Shown here: in pieces, positions 44,208 to 52,474 of the stretch
How positions within the stretch are numbered: the first letter of the stretch is position 1
Layout of the letters: each line of letters starts with the position of its first letter
DNA from: VRUE01 sp035605695
GTDB taxonomy: Bacteria > Actinomycetota > Thermoleophilia > Solirubrobacterales > 70-9
Length of the DNA: 64,000 bases
Assembly (NCBI GenBank): GCA_035605695.1
Contig: DATNGZ010000030.1
Location: forward strand, 24,939 to 88,938
Direction: 5' to 3'
Notes under the pieces: model-generated
What the model was told of the DNA's origin: nothing
Database searches by the model: none
What the model saw: the letters and a program-made list of their open reading frames with translations, nothing else
Program-made: the position numbers and the translations under genes

Positions 44208-44953
44208 CCGAGGTGGCGGTGCGCGCAGCAGCGCATGGTCAGGTGCAGGGCGTCGGGTTTCGCGACGCGACGGTGAGCCTGGCGCGTCGCTTGGGGGTAA
44301 TGGGCTGGGTGCGCAACGGCGAGGACGACGAGCTGCTCGTCCACGCCGAGGGAGCCGAGACAGCGGTTGACGAACTGCTCTCGTTTCTGCGCGAGGGCCC
44401 GCCGGCCGCTCAGGTCAGCGAGCTGACGACCGAGCAGCTGAAGAAGGCCGAGGGTCACGAGCAGTTCGCGATCCGCGGCGTCAGCGCCGGCGCCTTCGTC
44501 GTCCAGGAGCACGCCGCCACCGCCCATCACTTCGACCTCCGCCTCGAGGTCGACGGGGTGATGCGCTCCTGGGCGGTCCCCAAGGGACCCTCGATGGACC
44601 CCGCCGTCAAGCGCTTCGCGGTGCAGGTCGAGGACCACTCGATCTCCCACAACAGCTTCGAGGGCCCGACCGAGAAAGGCGGCGTGATCGTCTGGGATCG
44701 CGGCCACTACGAGCAGGGCGGCCGGGTCGCCTGGCCCGAGGCGATCGAGCGCGGCCACGCCGTCTTCGTCCTCCACGGCGAGAAGCTCCGCGGCGGCTTC
44801 GCCCTGCAACGCGCCCGGCCCGGCGAGAAGCCGCAGTGGCTGCTGATCAAGCGCCGCGACGAGCAGGCTCTGCCGGGTTCGAACGTGGTCGCCGACCAGC
44901 CGCAATCGGTGCTCAGTGGCAGCACGCTCGAGCAGCTTCTCCAGGACGATTGA
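44204..44953 (+). CDS. Acylphosphatase fused to LigD-type 3'-phosphoesterase
   Basis: 249 residues. Residues 1-91 are an acylphosphatase: HGQVQGVGFRDATVSLARRLGVMGWVRNG with catalytic Arg20 and Asn38 and the closing strand FAIR. Residues 98-225 are the LigD phosphoesterase domain: FVVQEHAATAHHFDLRLEVDG, RSWAVPKGPSMDPAVKRFAV, QVEDHSISHNSFEG. By alignment with LigD PE the ligands His42, His48, Asp50, Arg52 and His84 become His103, His109, Asp111, Arg113 and His145, while the Tyr88 position is His149. The PE domain trims 3' ends at breaks. TTG 44204 overlaps the RTX stop; GTG at 44213 or 44219 are alternatives. No ligase or Ku lies nearby. Confidence 0.8.
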   Translation: MTEVAVRAAAHGQVQGVGFRDATVSLARRLGVMGWVRNGEDDELLVHAEGAETAVDELLSFLREGPPAAQVSELTTEQLKKAEGHEQFAIRGVSAGAFVVQEHAATAHHFDLRLEVDGVMRSWAVPKGPSMDPAVKRFAVQVEDHSISHNSFEGPTEKGGVIVWDRGHYEQGGRVAWPEAIERGHAVFVLHGEKLRGGFALQRARPGEKPQWLLIKRRDEQALPGSNVVADQPQSVLSGSTLEQLLQDD

Positions 44954-44982
44954 CGAGAGCCGATCGGGGGTACGTGGCTGAG

Positions 44983-45432
44983 ATGCCATCCGAAGAGAAG
45001 CTCGACGTTGCCGAGGCGATCAAGCGCCTGAACCTGGCGTTGGCGCAGCAATATCGCTCCGCCCTGCAGTACTCGATCGTCGCCTCCAGCCTGCAGGGCC
45101 TGGAGGCGCAGTCGCTGGGGGCAAAGCTGACCGAATTCGGCGACGACGAGTTGAGCGGGGCCAGGCAGCTGATCGAGAAGATCGTCTCCTTCGGCGGGGA
45201 GCCGACCACCGAAGTCGCCGACCTGCGTTTCGAGGCGGAGGCGGCAGACGCGGTCGCCTGGCTCGCCCGCTGCGAGGAGGAGGTCGTCGAGGCGCTGCAG
45301 GAAGCGATCGAGCCGACCGGCCGAGAGGGGCGCTCAGAGGCACTGGAGCACATGCTCGAGCACCAGATCATGCGCAAGCAGGAACAGGTTGATTTCCTCA
45401 AGCGGGCACTCGGGGGTCCGAGTGGCGACTAG
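44983..45432 (+). CDS. Ferritin-like protein
   Basis: 149 residues, four-helix bundle: IKRLNLALAQQYRSALQYSIVAS, LGAKLTEFGDDELSGARQLIEKIVSFGGEP (the bacterioferritin-like E/D and GGEP pattern), an acidic third helix and LEHMLEHQIMRKQEQVDFLKRAL. Glu/His residues suitable for a di-iron site are at E117/E125 region, but a full ferroxidase set is not obvious. ATG 44983; a GTG at 44974 is possible. It converges on the DUF892 gene, overlapping by 4 bp. Confidence 0.75.
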   Translation: MPSEEKLDVAEAIKRLNLALAQQYRSALQYSIVASSLQGLEAQSLGAKLTEFGDDELSGARQLIEKIVSFGGEPTTEVADLRFEAEAADAVAWLARCEEEVVEALQEAIEPTGREGRSEALEHMLEHQIMRKQEQVDFLKRALGGPSGD

Positions 45433-46043
45433 CGTTTGCGTTTGCGCGCCGGTGCTTTGCCTTTCCGCGACCCGGTCACCGCAGTTTTTTTCCGTTTGCG
45501 GGGAGCGGCTTTTTTAGACGGCGCCCGGCGCTGCGCGGCCGGTACATCCTCTAGTGCCACGGCATTGGAGAGCGACTTGATCTGGCCCTCGAGGAACTTC
45601 GCCATCCGTTCCTCCTCGCGGCGGATGTCGCGCGCAAGTTTTGCCGTCTCTTTGTCATTCACCTTCTTGGCGAAGGTCTCGATCGCGAGGTACGTGGAGA
45701 TCTCCTCGTGCTCGCTGAAGTACTCGGTCTTAGCGTTCTTCAGCATCTTCTCCTGCTCACCGCTGCCGCGGATCATGTGCATCGGGCCCTTTGCTACTGC
45801 CGTGGCCTTGGCGACAACGCTCTGCAGCGCATGCCCGCCGCCACCCAGCTTCTTGATCCTGCGCTCAAGCAGCTTGGCGTGCCCTTTGGTCTCTTTCAGG
45901 TGCTCTTTTAGCCGTTTTTTGTAGGGGGCCTTCGTGGTCATCGCGATGTGTACCTCGAGGGCGGTTTCCAGCTCCTTCTCCTTGCCGTACGCCTCGTTGA
46001 GGTACTGGACCAGCTTCGCGTCGCGCTCATTCAAATCAGCCAT
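45429..46043 (-). CDS. DUF892 ferritin-like protein with basic tail
   Basis: 204 residues. YLNEAYGKEKELETALEVHIAM, LKEHLKETKGHAKLLERRIKKLGG and TEYFSEHEEISTYLAIETFAK are the DUF892/YciE di-iron four-helix-bundle pattern, proteins linked to stress. The last 35 residues are strongly basic (RRAPSKKAAPRKRKKTAVTG..., ending ARKRKR), like a histone H1 tail; this is not part of the standard family and could bind DNA. A GGGTAT lies 30-odd bases upstream with a weak GCTT at -35. Confidence 0.8.
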   Translation of the reverse strand: MADLNERDAKLVQYLNEAYGKEKELETALEVHIAMTTKAPYKKRLKEHLKETKGHAKLLERRIKKLGGGGHALQSVVAKATAVAKGPMHMIRGSGEQEKMLKNAKTEYFSEHEEISTYLAIETFAKKVNDKETAKLARDIRREEERMAKFLEGQIKSLSNAVALEDVPAAQRRAPSKKAAPRKRKKTAVTGSRKGKAPARKRKR

Positions 46044-46122
46044 CTAGCCTCTTTCTCGAGATCACAGGGAGCAGGTCGGATACCCGGTGGTGGAGTTCCT
46101 AAGCCCCGCTACTGTTCGGACG

Positions 46123-46785
46123 GTGACTCCCGCCCTCGACGAGTTGACTGTCACAGGCACCCCGGATGCATGGGCGAAGCTCGGCTTTGCTCTCGATGGC
46201 GACACTTGTGTCGTCGGTGATGTGCGGATCCGCCTCGCGGACTCCGATGCGGGTACGGGGCTCGTCGGCTGGTCTCTGCGCGAGGTCGGAAGTACAGAGC
46301 TCGACGGGTTGCCAACGGCGCAGTCGAATCGGCCGCCACCGTGCGAGCAACCGGTGCATCCCAACGGCGTCAGCGGGCTTGACCACGTCGTTGCGATTAC
46401 GCCCGCGCTTGATCGCACCGTCGCGGTGCTGAAGGAGGCCGGCCTGGATCTGCGCCGCATCCGCGAGGAACCGACACCGGCCGGCGCTCCGCGGCAGGCC
46501 TTCTTTCGCCTCGGCCCGACCATCCTCGAGGTCGTGCAGGAGCCGGCCGAGGCGACCGAGCGCGCCGGCGGCGACCGGCCCGCCTTCTTCTGGGGCCTCG
46601 CCTTGATCAGCTCGGATCTGGATGCGACCGTCGCCGGGCTCGGCGACCGCGTCAGCGAGATTCGCCCCGCGGTCCAGCCCGGCCGCCGCATTGCCACTCT
46701 CCGCCGCTCGGCGGGCCTCACCGTCCCGGTTGCGTTGATGACGCCAGCCGCCGGGCGGGGTGACGGCCACGGCGCGCTCCTTTAA
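46123..46785 (+). CDS. VOC (glyoxalase-like) domain protein
   Basis: About 220 residues with two VOC units: VTPALDELTVTGTPDAWAKLGFA...VGDVRIRLADS and GLDHVVAITPALDRTVAVLKEAGLDLRRIREE...FFRLGPTILEVVQE. Metal ligand His/Glu are present in the second (GLDHVV, ILEVV). The start was taken at GTG 46123, which matches normal VOC N-termini; GTG 46087 is also open. Enzyme activity unknown. Divergent from the DUF892 gene. Confidence 0.7.
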   Translation: MTPALDELTVTGTPDAWAKLGFALDGDTCVVGDVRIRLADSDAGTGLVGWSLREVGSTELDGLPTAQSNRPPPCEQPVHPNGVSGLDHVVAITPALDRTVAVLKEAGLDLRRIREEPTPAGAPRQAFFRLGPTILEVVQEPAEATERAGGDRPAFFWGLALISSDLDATVAGLGDRVSEIRPAVQPGRRIATLRRSAGLTVPVALMTPAAGRGDGHGALL

Positions 46786-46793
46786 CAGCCGGG

Positions 46794-47276
46794 TCACGCA
46801 GGGCGCAGGTGCTCGATCCTGAAGTCCCAGTCGCGCTGTAGGCGCGCCGCAATCAGGGAGCGGTGGCAGGCCTCGGGATCGCGCTCGACGCAGAGCAGGG
46901 CGGCTGAGCTTCCGCCGATCCAGCTCACCACCGGGCCGAGGTCGACTTGGTCGAGGATCTCCTCCGTGTAGCGGCGCGCGTATTCGCTAGCCAGGACCGT
47001 CCGCGAGCGCTTGCCCTCGCCCAGCTTTGCATCCTCGCTGTACTGCAGCTGGCGAAGCTCGGTGGTCGGCGCCAGCTCCTTCAGGTGGGTGTAGCCGACG
47101 TTCGCTTCCGTCAGCGCAGCTTGCAGGCGGCGTGCGTTCGCCCAGGCGTACTCGCTGCCCCGCACGCCCCGGCGCTGACGCACGTCGAGCAGGAGATCTA
47201 CCCCGGCGCCGGCCAGCGCTTCCAGGAACGAGTCACGACTGAAGCCGTAGACGCCGATCGTCGCGATCGAAGCCAT
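46794..47276 (-). CDS. DUF488 protein
   Basis: 160 residues. TIGVYGFSRDSFLEAL, LLLDVRQRRGVRGSEYAWANARRL and LLCVERDPEACHRSLIA (the C-x-E-x(5)-C-H-R ending) define DUF488. Function unknown across bacteria; the HxR/CE pattern has been taken as a possible metal or nucleotide site. It converges on the VOC gene with a 8-bp gap and follows the SDR gene on the same strand, so SDR-DUF488 may be an operon. Confidence 0.88.
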   Translation of the reverse strand: MASIATIGVYGFSRDSFLEALAGAGVDLLLDVRQRRGVRGSEYAWANARRLQAALTEANVGYTHLKELAPTTELRQLQYSEDAKLGEGKRSRTVLASEYARRYTEEILDQVDLGPVVSWIGGSSAALLCVERDPEACHRSLIAARLQRDWDFRIEHLRPA

Positions 47277-47292
47277 CGACCCGACCGGTGCT

Positions 47293-48057
47293 TCAGCCCG
47301 TCTGCTCGGTCGGCCGGATCAGGATCTCGTTGAGGGAGACGTGCCAGGGGCGGGTGACCGCGTAGGCGATTGCGTCGGCGATGTCGGCGGCCTCGAGCGT
47401 CTTCATGTCAGTGAATCGGTCGCGCACCTGCTCGCGCACCCCGTCGCGGATGTGGTCAGTCAGCTCGGTGTCGACGGCACCGGGCTCGACGATCGTCGAG
47501 CGGACCTTGCGCTTGGCGAACTCCTGGCGGAAGGACTCGCTGAAGGCGCCGACACCGTGCTTGGTCAGGTTGTAGACGCCTGAGCCGGCGCGGGCGATGC
47601 GGCCGGCGACGGAGCTGATGTTGACCACGTCGGCGCAACCACGCTCCGAGTCCTCGGCCGCCGAGAGCAGGTGGGGGAGGGCGGCGTGGGTGGTGTTGAT
47701 CAGACCCTTGAGGTTGAGGTCGATCATTCGGTCCCACTCCTCGGTGGGGGCGTCCTCGATCGGCCCCAGCAGCATCTGGCCGGCGTTGTTGACAACGATG
47801 TCGAGGCGGCCAAGCTCATCGACGGTGCGGTCGACGGCGTTGACTGCCTGCGCTTGGTCGGTGATGTCGGACTGGATTGCGAGCGCGGTATGGCCACTGC
47901 CGCCGATCTCCGATGCCAGCCGCTCGAGCCGTTCCAGCCGGCGCGCCGCCACCGCGACTTTGGCTCCCTGGGCGGCCAGTGCCCGGGCTGTTGCCTCCCC
48001 GATGCCACTGCTGGCACCGGTGACCAGTGCGACTGTGCCGTCGAGTGAATTGGCCAT
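47293..48057 (-). CDS. Short-chain dehydrogenase/reductase
   Basis: 254 residues of a classical SDR: TGASSGIGEATARALAAQG (TGxxxGxG cofactor motif), VVNNAGQMLLGP (NNAG), Ser in VVNISSVAGR and Y-x-x-x-K in VYNLTKHGVG. EPGAVDTELTDH is the conserved PG motif. Arg-Arg after strand 2 (VAARRLERLERLA) suggests NADP preference. The ribosome-binding site GAAAGGA is about 12 bases before ATG 48057. Substrate unknown. Confidence 0.92.
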   Translation of the reverse strand: MANSLDGTVALVTGASSGIGEATARALAAQGAKVAVAARRLERLERLASEIGGSGHTALAIQSDITDQAQAVNAVDRTVDELGRLDIVVNNAGQMLLGPIEDAPTEEWDRMIDLNLKGLINTTHAALPHLLSAAEDSERGCADVVNISSVAGRIARAGSGVYNLTKHGVGAFSESFRQEFAKRKVRSTIVEPGAVDTELTDHIRDGVREQVRDRFTDMKTLEAADIADAIAYAVTRPWHVSLNEILIRPTEQTG

Positions 48058-48121
48058 CTGTCAGGGGTCCTTTCGGTTGCGTTGCGCTCAAGCTTTCGAC
48101 TACCCGGTCGATGAGCACAAA

Positions 48122-49402
48122 ATGCCGACCCCCCTAGCTGCGCTCAGCGTCCTGCGAAATCGTCTGCTTCTGGCGCTGACCGTATTGGCAGTGGCGGCGC
48201 TTGCCGGACCGGCAATGTCGGCGGCCTCAACGGCGTCCTCGGTGATCACCTTCAAGACGGTCAAAGTCGGGGCTCCCGGTAATCCTTCAGTCGGCATCGT
48301 GCCCTTCACCGATGCGATCTACGCTTCCTGCAGCGAAGTCGTAGCCGCCGAAAAGCAGCCTCCCTGCCAGCAGGTTGGCGGCGTCGACTACCGCTACGGC
48401 ATCGGCCAGCTCGAGGTCACGGTTGCCCAGTACGTGGCCTTTCTCAACACGGCCGATCCGGCGGGGCGTAACAGGCACAAGCTCTACAGCACCAACGAGA
48501 GCTCCTCGGAATGGCCAAAGTACGGGCAGATCGACTTCTTCGCGAAAGCCGCCAAGGGGCATCACTACATGGTTGCCTCGCCCGAATGGGCCGACAAGCC
48601 CTACGGCTTCGCCAACTTCTTGCGCTCGGCTCGCTTCGCCAACTCGCTCTACAACGGCCGGCTGCTCTCCAAGCGTGTCAGCGCCAACGCCGGCTTCAGC
48701 TACGTCACCTACCGGGTGCGGCTCTCGCGGCAGACCGAGCGGGGGATGTACGACATGAAAGTGAGGGCGATGACCCGCTCGCACAAGCGCGGCTTCGTCA
48801 TCCCGAGTCAGAACGAGTGGATCAAGGCCGCCTACTACGACCCCAGCGGCGGCGGCAAATACTCCTATTGGCAATACCCGACCAACCCCGGTGCCTTCGG
48901 CGACGAAGGGGCCGCCGCTCCTCACTCGACCACGCTCGACCCGATCAGCGGTGACGTCACCAACGCCTCGACCCAGCCACTGGCGAACTTCCACGCTGAA
49001 AATCAGTCGGCCCCGAGCTGGTGCCCCTCGGCCTTTAGCGCCGAAACCTGTTCGAGTGTGAACCCGTTCGGGATGGACCCGACCACCTACGCCAAGGCCT
49101 ACCAGGGCAGCCTCGAGACGGTTGGCCAGGCAAAGACCACCTCGCCCTGGGGGACCCTCGACCAAGGCGGTAACGCGGTCGAGTGGACCGACACGATCAC
49201 CGCTCCTCCCTCGGGTCGCAGCGGCGCTCACGGCCGGGTCTGGCGTCGTCTGCACGGCGGTATCGCCAACGCTCCCGTTTACCAGCTCTGGCTCTCGGCG
49301 GTCGGACTACAGCCGCAGGACAACACCTTCTACACCGCCACTTACCCCTGGCTGGGCATTCGCATCGGTGTGCTCGGCGATTTGAAGCTGGGTAAGCACT
49401 GA
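48122..49402 (+). CDS. Secreted FGE-sulfatase-fold (SUMF1/EgtB-like) protein
   Basis: 426 residues. Signal peptide LLLALTVLAVAALAGPAMSA. The body has the FGE-sulfatase fold markers: YRYGIGQLEVTVAQYVAFLNT, AARFANSLYNG-type region, GFVIPSQNEWIKAAYYDP, WGTLDQGGNAVEWTDT and the C-terminal WLGIRIGVLGD. The two Cys of true formylglycine-generating enzymes in the C-terminal R-x-G-F-R-C region are absent, so it may not mature sulfatases; the structural family also includes non-enzymatic proteins. It heads a run of four secreted genes ending with a sulfatase. Confidence 0.78.
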   Translation: MPTPLAALSVLRNRLLLALTVLAVAALAGPAMSAASTASSVITFKTVKVGAPGNPSVGIVPFTDAIYASCSEVVAAEKQPPCQQVGGVDYRYGIGQLEVTVAQYVAFLNTADPAGRNRHKLYSTNESSSEWPKYGQIDFFAKAAKGHHYMVASPEWADKPYGFANFLRSARFANSLYNGRLLSKRVSANAGFSYVTYRVRLSRQTERGMYDMKVRAMTRSHKRGFVIPSQNEWIKAAYYDPSGGGKYSYWQYPTNPGAFGDEGAAAPHSTTLDPISGDVTNASTQPLANFHAENQSAPSWCPSAFSAETCSSVNPFGMDPTTYAKAYQGSLETVGQAKTTSPWGTLDQGGNAVEWTDTITAPPSGRSGAHGRVWRRLHGGIANAPVYQLWLSAVGLQPQDNTFYTATYPWLGIRIGVLGDLKLGKH

Positions 49403-49440
49403 GCGCTCGGCGTCCGCGAGGCCGACTACGCTCGCGGCGC

Positions 49441-50868
49441 ATGCGTCTTTTCACTCGGCCTCGTTATCTATCGCTGCCCTCACTCGCCATCGCGGTGAGT
49501 GCCGCTGCATTGGCGTTGCCAGGCGGTGCAATCGCCGCCTCTGCCCCGCAACCCAATCGCCACCAGACGCCGCGAAGCGGCACGCTCTCGCAGCTGCCCG
49601 GCGGGCGCGGTTGCCTCGTCGACCGCTCGGCGCATTCCAAAGTCTGCGGGATCGCACGTGCGCTCAAGGGCCCTGGCCCCTTCATGGGCTCCCGCGCGAT
49701 CGCCGTCAGCCCTGATGGCAAAAACGTTTACGTCGCTTCCTCGAAAAGCGACGCGATCGCGATCTTCAAGCGCAACGCCCGCACCGGCACGTTGACGCAG
49801 CCGCCTGGGACCGGGGGGTGCGTCGCCATCAAAGGCGGTGGCTGCGCGACGGCGGTCGGACTTGATGGCCCGAACTCGGTTGCGGTCAGCCCCGACGGCC
49901 GCAACGTCTACGCGACCTCGCGGGCGAGCAACACGATCAGCGTCTTCCATCGCAACGGGTCGAGCGGAGCGCTCACTCAGCTGCCCGGCGCCGCCGGTTG
50001 CACTTCCGGATTGCCGGTGCCGGTTTGCGCCAGCGGCCGGGCTCTGGTCGGACCCGACGTCGTCATCGTCAGTCCCGACGGGGTGAACGTCTACGTCGGC
50101 TCCTTCTTCGGCAACGCGGTCGCGGTCTTTGACCGGGACCGGGCCAGCGGTGCGCTGACTCAGCCTGGCGACAGCACCGGCTGCATCGCTGAAGCGATCA
50201 GCGGTTGCACTACCGGCCTCGCCCTCGGCGCCCCGGAGGGGATGGCGATCAGCGGTGATGGCGCCAACGTCTACGTCGCCAGCGCCCTCTCCAACGCCGT
50301 GGCTGTAATGACTCGCGACCAGGCGACCGGGACGCTCACCCAGGCGACCAGCGGCAGTGGCTGCATCGTCAATACTGCGCTCAGCGGCTGCGCGACCGGG
50401 GTGCAGCTGAGTGGTGCCAACGCGGTCGCGTTTAACCCGGGCGGTGATCTCTACGCGACCTCGCTCTTCAGCAACAGCGTGACCTCCTTCGGCCGCTCTT
50501 CATCCGGCGGTTTGACGCAGAAGAAAGGCACCCTCGGTTGCCTCGTCTACCTGCGCGCAACTGGCTGCTCCTTCGGCCGCGCGCTGGTTGCGCCCGAGGG
50601 GTTGGCGATCTCACCTGACGGCGCCAACGTCTACGTGGCCGCCTTCAACACCGCTGCGATCGACGTGCTCGCTCGCGCAAAGAAGTCCGGCACGGTGAAT
50701 CAGCTGCCGGGACGCGCCGGCTGCCTCGCGCCCCACTCGGTCCCGGGCTGCACGCGCGCCCGCGCGCTGCGTGGCGTCAGTTCGATCGCGCTTAGCCCCG
50801 ACGGCCGTTATCTCTACTCGACCTCGTTCGGCAGCGATGCCGTCGACATCTTCAGGAGGAACAAGTGA
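49441..50868 (+). CDS. Secreted seven-bladed beta-propeller (lactonase-like)
   Basis: 475 residues. Signal peptide SLAIAVSAAALALPGGAIA, then repeats of VAVSPDGRNVYVAS-x-AIAVFxRN-x(2-3)-GTLTQ..GCxxx..CA, each with a small disulfide pair (GGCVAIKGGGCA, GCTSGLPVPVCA and so on): about seven blades. Related to 6-phosphogluconolactonase/YVTN propellers. Its stop overlaps the GTG of the sulfatase gene (GTGA), so the two proteins are co-translated. A binding rather than catalytic role seems likely. Confidence 0.85.
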   Translation: MRLFTRPRYLSLPSLAIAVSAAALALPGGAIAASAPQPNRHQTPRSGTLSQLPGGRGCLVDRSAHSKVCGIARALKGPGPFMGSRAIAVSPDGKNVYVASSKSDAIAIFKRNARTGTLTQPPGTGGCVAIKGGGCATAVGLDGPNSVAVSPDGRNVYATSRASNTISVFHRNGSSGALTQLPGAAGCTSGLPVPVCASGRALVGPDVVIVSPDGVNVYVGSFFGNAVAVFDRDRASGALTQPGDSTGCIAEAISGCTTGLALGAPEGMAISGDGANVYVASALSNAVAVMTRDQATGTLTQATSGSGCIVNTALSGCATGVQLSGANAVAFNPGGDLYATSLFSNSVTSFGRSSSGGLTQKKGTLGCLVYLRATGCSFGRALVAPEGLAISPDGANVYVAAFNTAAIDVLARAKKSGTVNQLPGRAGCLAPHSVPGCTRARALRGVSSIALSPDGRYLYSTSFGSDAVDIFRRNK

Positions 50869-52469
50869 GCCAGTCGGACGAGCGCAACGATGGCCTGACC
50901 CGCAAGCAGCTGCTCGGCACGGGGGCGACGGCCGCCTCGGCGCTGCTGCTCTCCCAGGGCGCCGGGGTCGAGCGCGCCCTCGCCGCGGCCAAGGGCAAGC
51001 GCCGCGACGTCGCCGGGATGAACATCGTCCTCTTCCTCACTGACCAAGAGCGGGCGATCCAGCACTTCCCGCCGAACTGGCTGCGCCAGAACCTGCCGGG
51101 GATGCGGCGACTGCGCCAGCACGGCCTCAGCTTCGAACGTGCTTTCACCAACGCCTGCATGTGTTCACCGGCGCGCTCGACCCTGATGAGCGGCTACTTC
51201 CCGGCCCAGCACGGCGTCAAGTACACGCTCGAGGAAGACATGGAACCGCCGACGAATCCGCAGGTGAATCTGCCGGTGGAACTGAAAAACCTCGCCACGG
51301 TGATGAAAGCGGCCGGCTACAACGTCGTCTACAAGGGCAAGTGGCACTGCTCAAAACCGGCGGTAAAAGAAGACGCACAGCCGTCCGATCTCGAAAAGTA
51401 CGGCTTCCTGCGCTGGAACCCGCCGGACGCCGGCGCTAACCAGAGCGTGCCCGAGGCCGGCGGGGGTTTCATCGACAACGACGGCCGCTTCATCAACCAG
51501 GTCGGCACGGTGCAGGACGGCACCGAGGGCGCCCTGCAGTACCTGAGCTCGACCGCGGCCCAGCAGCAGCCCTTCTTCATGGTGATCTCAGTCGTCAATC
51601 CGCACGACGTCCTCTTCTACCCGAGTAAATCCTTCAAGGAAGCCGGCTATGACCAGTCCTGGCTCGAGGGGAGCATGCACCCACCGGAGACGGCCGAAGA
51701 AGACCTCTCGACCAAGCCCAGCGTCCAGGAACAGTTCCTCAAAATCTTCAACCTGACCGGCAAGCCAAAAAACAAAGAACAGATGCGCAACTACCTCAAC
51801 TTCTACGGCAACCTGATGCGCTCCTCGGATAGTTACCTGGTCAACGTCCTCGACAAGTTGGAAGAGACCGGCCTCTTCGAGGACACGCTGATTGTGCGCA
51901 CGGCCGACCACGGTGAGATGGGGCTGGCCCACGGCGGCCTGCGCCAGAAGAACTTCAATTTCTACGAGGAGGCGACGCGGGTACCGCTCGTTTACTCCAA
52001 CCCAAAGCTCTTCCCGAAGCCGGCCCATACCGAAGCGCTGGTCTCCCACGTCGATTTCCTACCGACGCTGGCGAGCCTGGCGGCGGCGCCAAAAAACGCC
52101 CGCGCCAATTGGCAGGGGGTCGACTACTCGAAGCTGGTCCTGCACCCGCACGCGGACAAATCGGTCCAGGACTACGTCGTCTTCACTTACGACGACTACC
52201 AGTCCGGCCAGAAAACAGGGCCATACCCGCAGCCCCCCAACCACGTCGTCAGCATCCGCGAAGGGCGCTGGAAGCTGGCCAAGTACTACGACATCAGTGA
52301 AAACCCAGTACCGCCGCAGTGGGAGATGTACGACCTCAAGACCGACCCGCTGGAGAAGAAAAACCTCGCCTACAGCGGCCACAAACGCACCCCCACGCAA
52401 GAGAAAGAATTCAAGCGCCTCAAGGCGAAGCTGGCCCGGGTGGAAAAGACCCGCCTCAAGTCGCCCTAG
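50865..52469 (+). CDS. Secreted arylsulfatase-like enzyme
   Basis: 534 residues from GTG 50865. TRKQLLGTGATAASALLLSQGAG is a Tat-like/lipid-free signal (RK in place of RR). NIVLFLTDQERAI has the metal-binding Asp; CSPARSTLMSG (Cys100-x-P-x-Arg104) is the formylglycine sulfatase signature; IVRTADHGEMGLAHGG carries the second metal set. Choline-sulfatase/arylsulfatase type. Overlaps the upstream propeller by 4 bp. Its maturation needs a formylglycine generator whose FGE-fold candidate upstream lacks the usual Cys. Confidence 0.9.
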   Translation: MSQSDERNDGLTRKQLLGTGATAASALLLSQGAGVERALAAAKGKRRDVAGMNIVLFLTDQERAIQHFPPNWLRQNLPGMRRLRQHGLSFERAFTNACMCSPARSTLMSGYFPAQHGVKYTLEEDMEPPTNPQVNLPVELKNLATVMKAAGYNVVYKGKWHCSKPAVKEDAQPSDLEKYGFLRWNPPDAGANQSVPEAGGGFIDNDGRFINQVGTVQDGTEGALQYLSSTAAQQQPFFMVISVVNPHDVLFYPSKSFKEAGYDQSWLEGSMHPPETAEEDLSTKPSVQEQFLKIFNLTGKPKNKEQMRNYLNFYGNLMRSSDSYLVNVLDKLEETGLFEDTLIVRTADHGEMGLAHGGLRQKNFNFYEEATRVPLVYSNPKLFPKPAHTEALVSHVDFLPTLASLAAAPKNARANWQGVDYSKLVLHPHADKSVQDYVVFTYDDYQSGQKTGPYPQPPNHVVSIREGRWKLAKYYDISENPVPPQWEMYDLKTDPLEKKNLAYSGHKRTPTQEKEFKRLKAKLARVEKTRLKSP

Positions 52470-52474
52470 CGACC

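Noticed and set aside
46064..46100. GGGTAT ahead of the DUF892 gene as a stress promoter
   Set aside because: The -35 candidate is GCTT at a 15-base spacer, a mismatch to GTTT, so the evidence is weak despite the stress-protein context.
48101..48122. GGGTAG upstream of the SDR gene as a stress promoter
   Set aside because: The -35 would be AAAA/TTTT with a 13-base spacer, one or more mismatches from GTTT; kept out of the promoter list.
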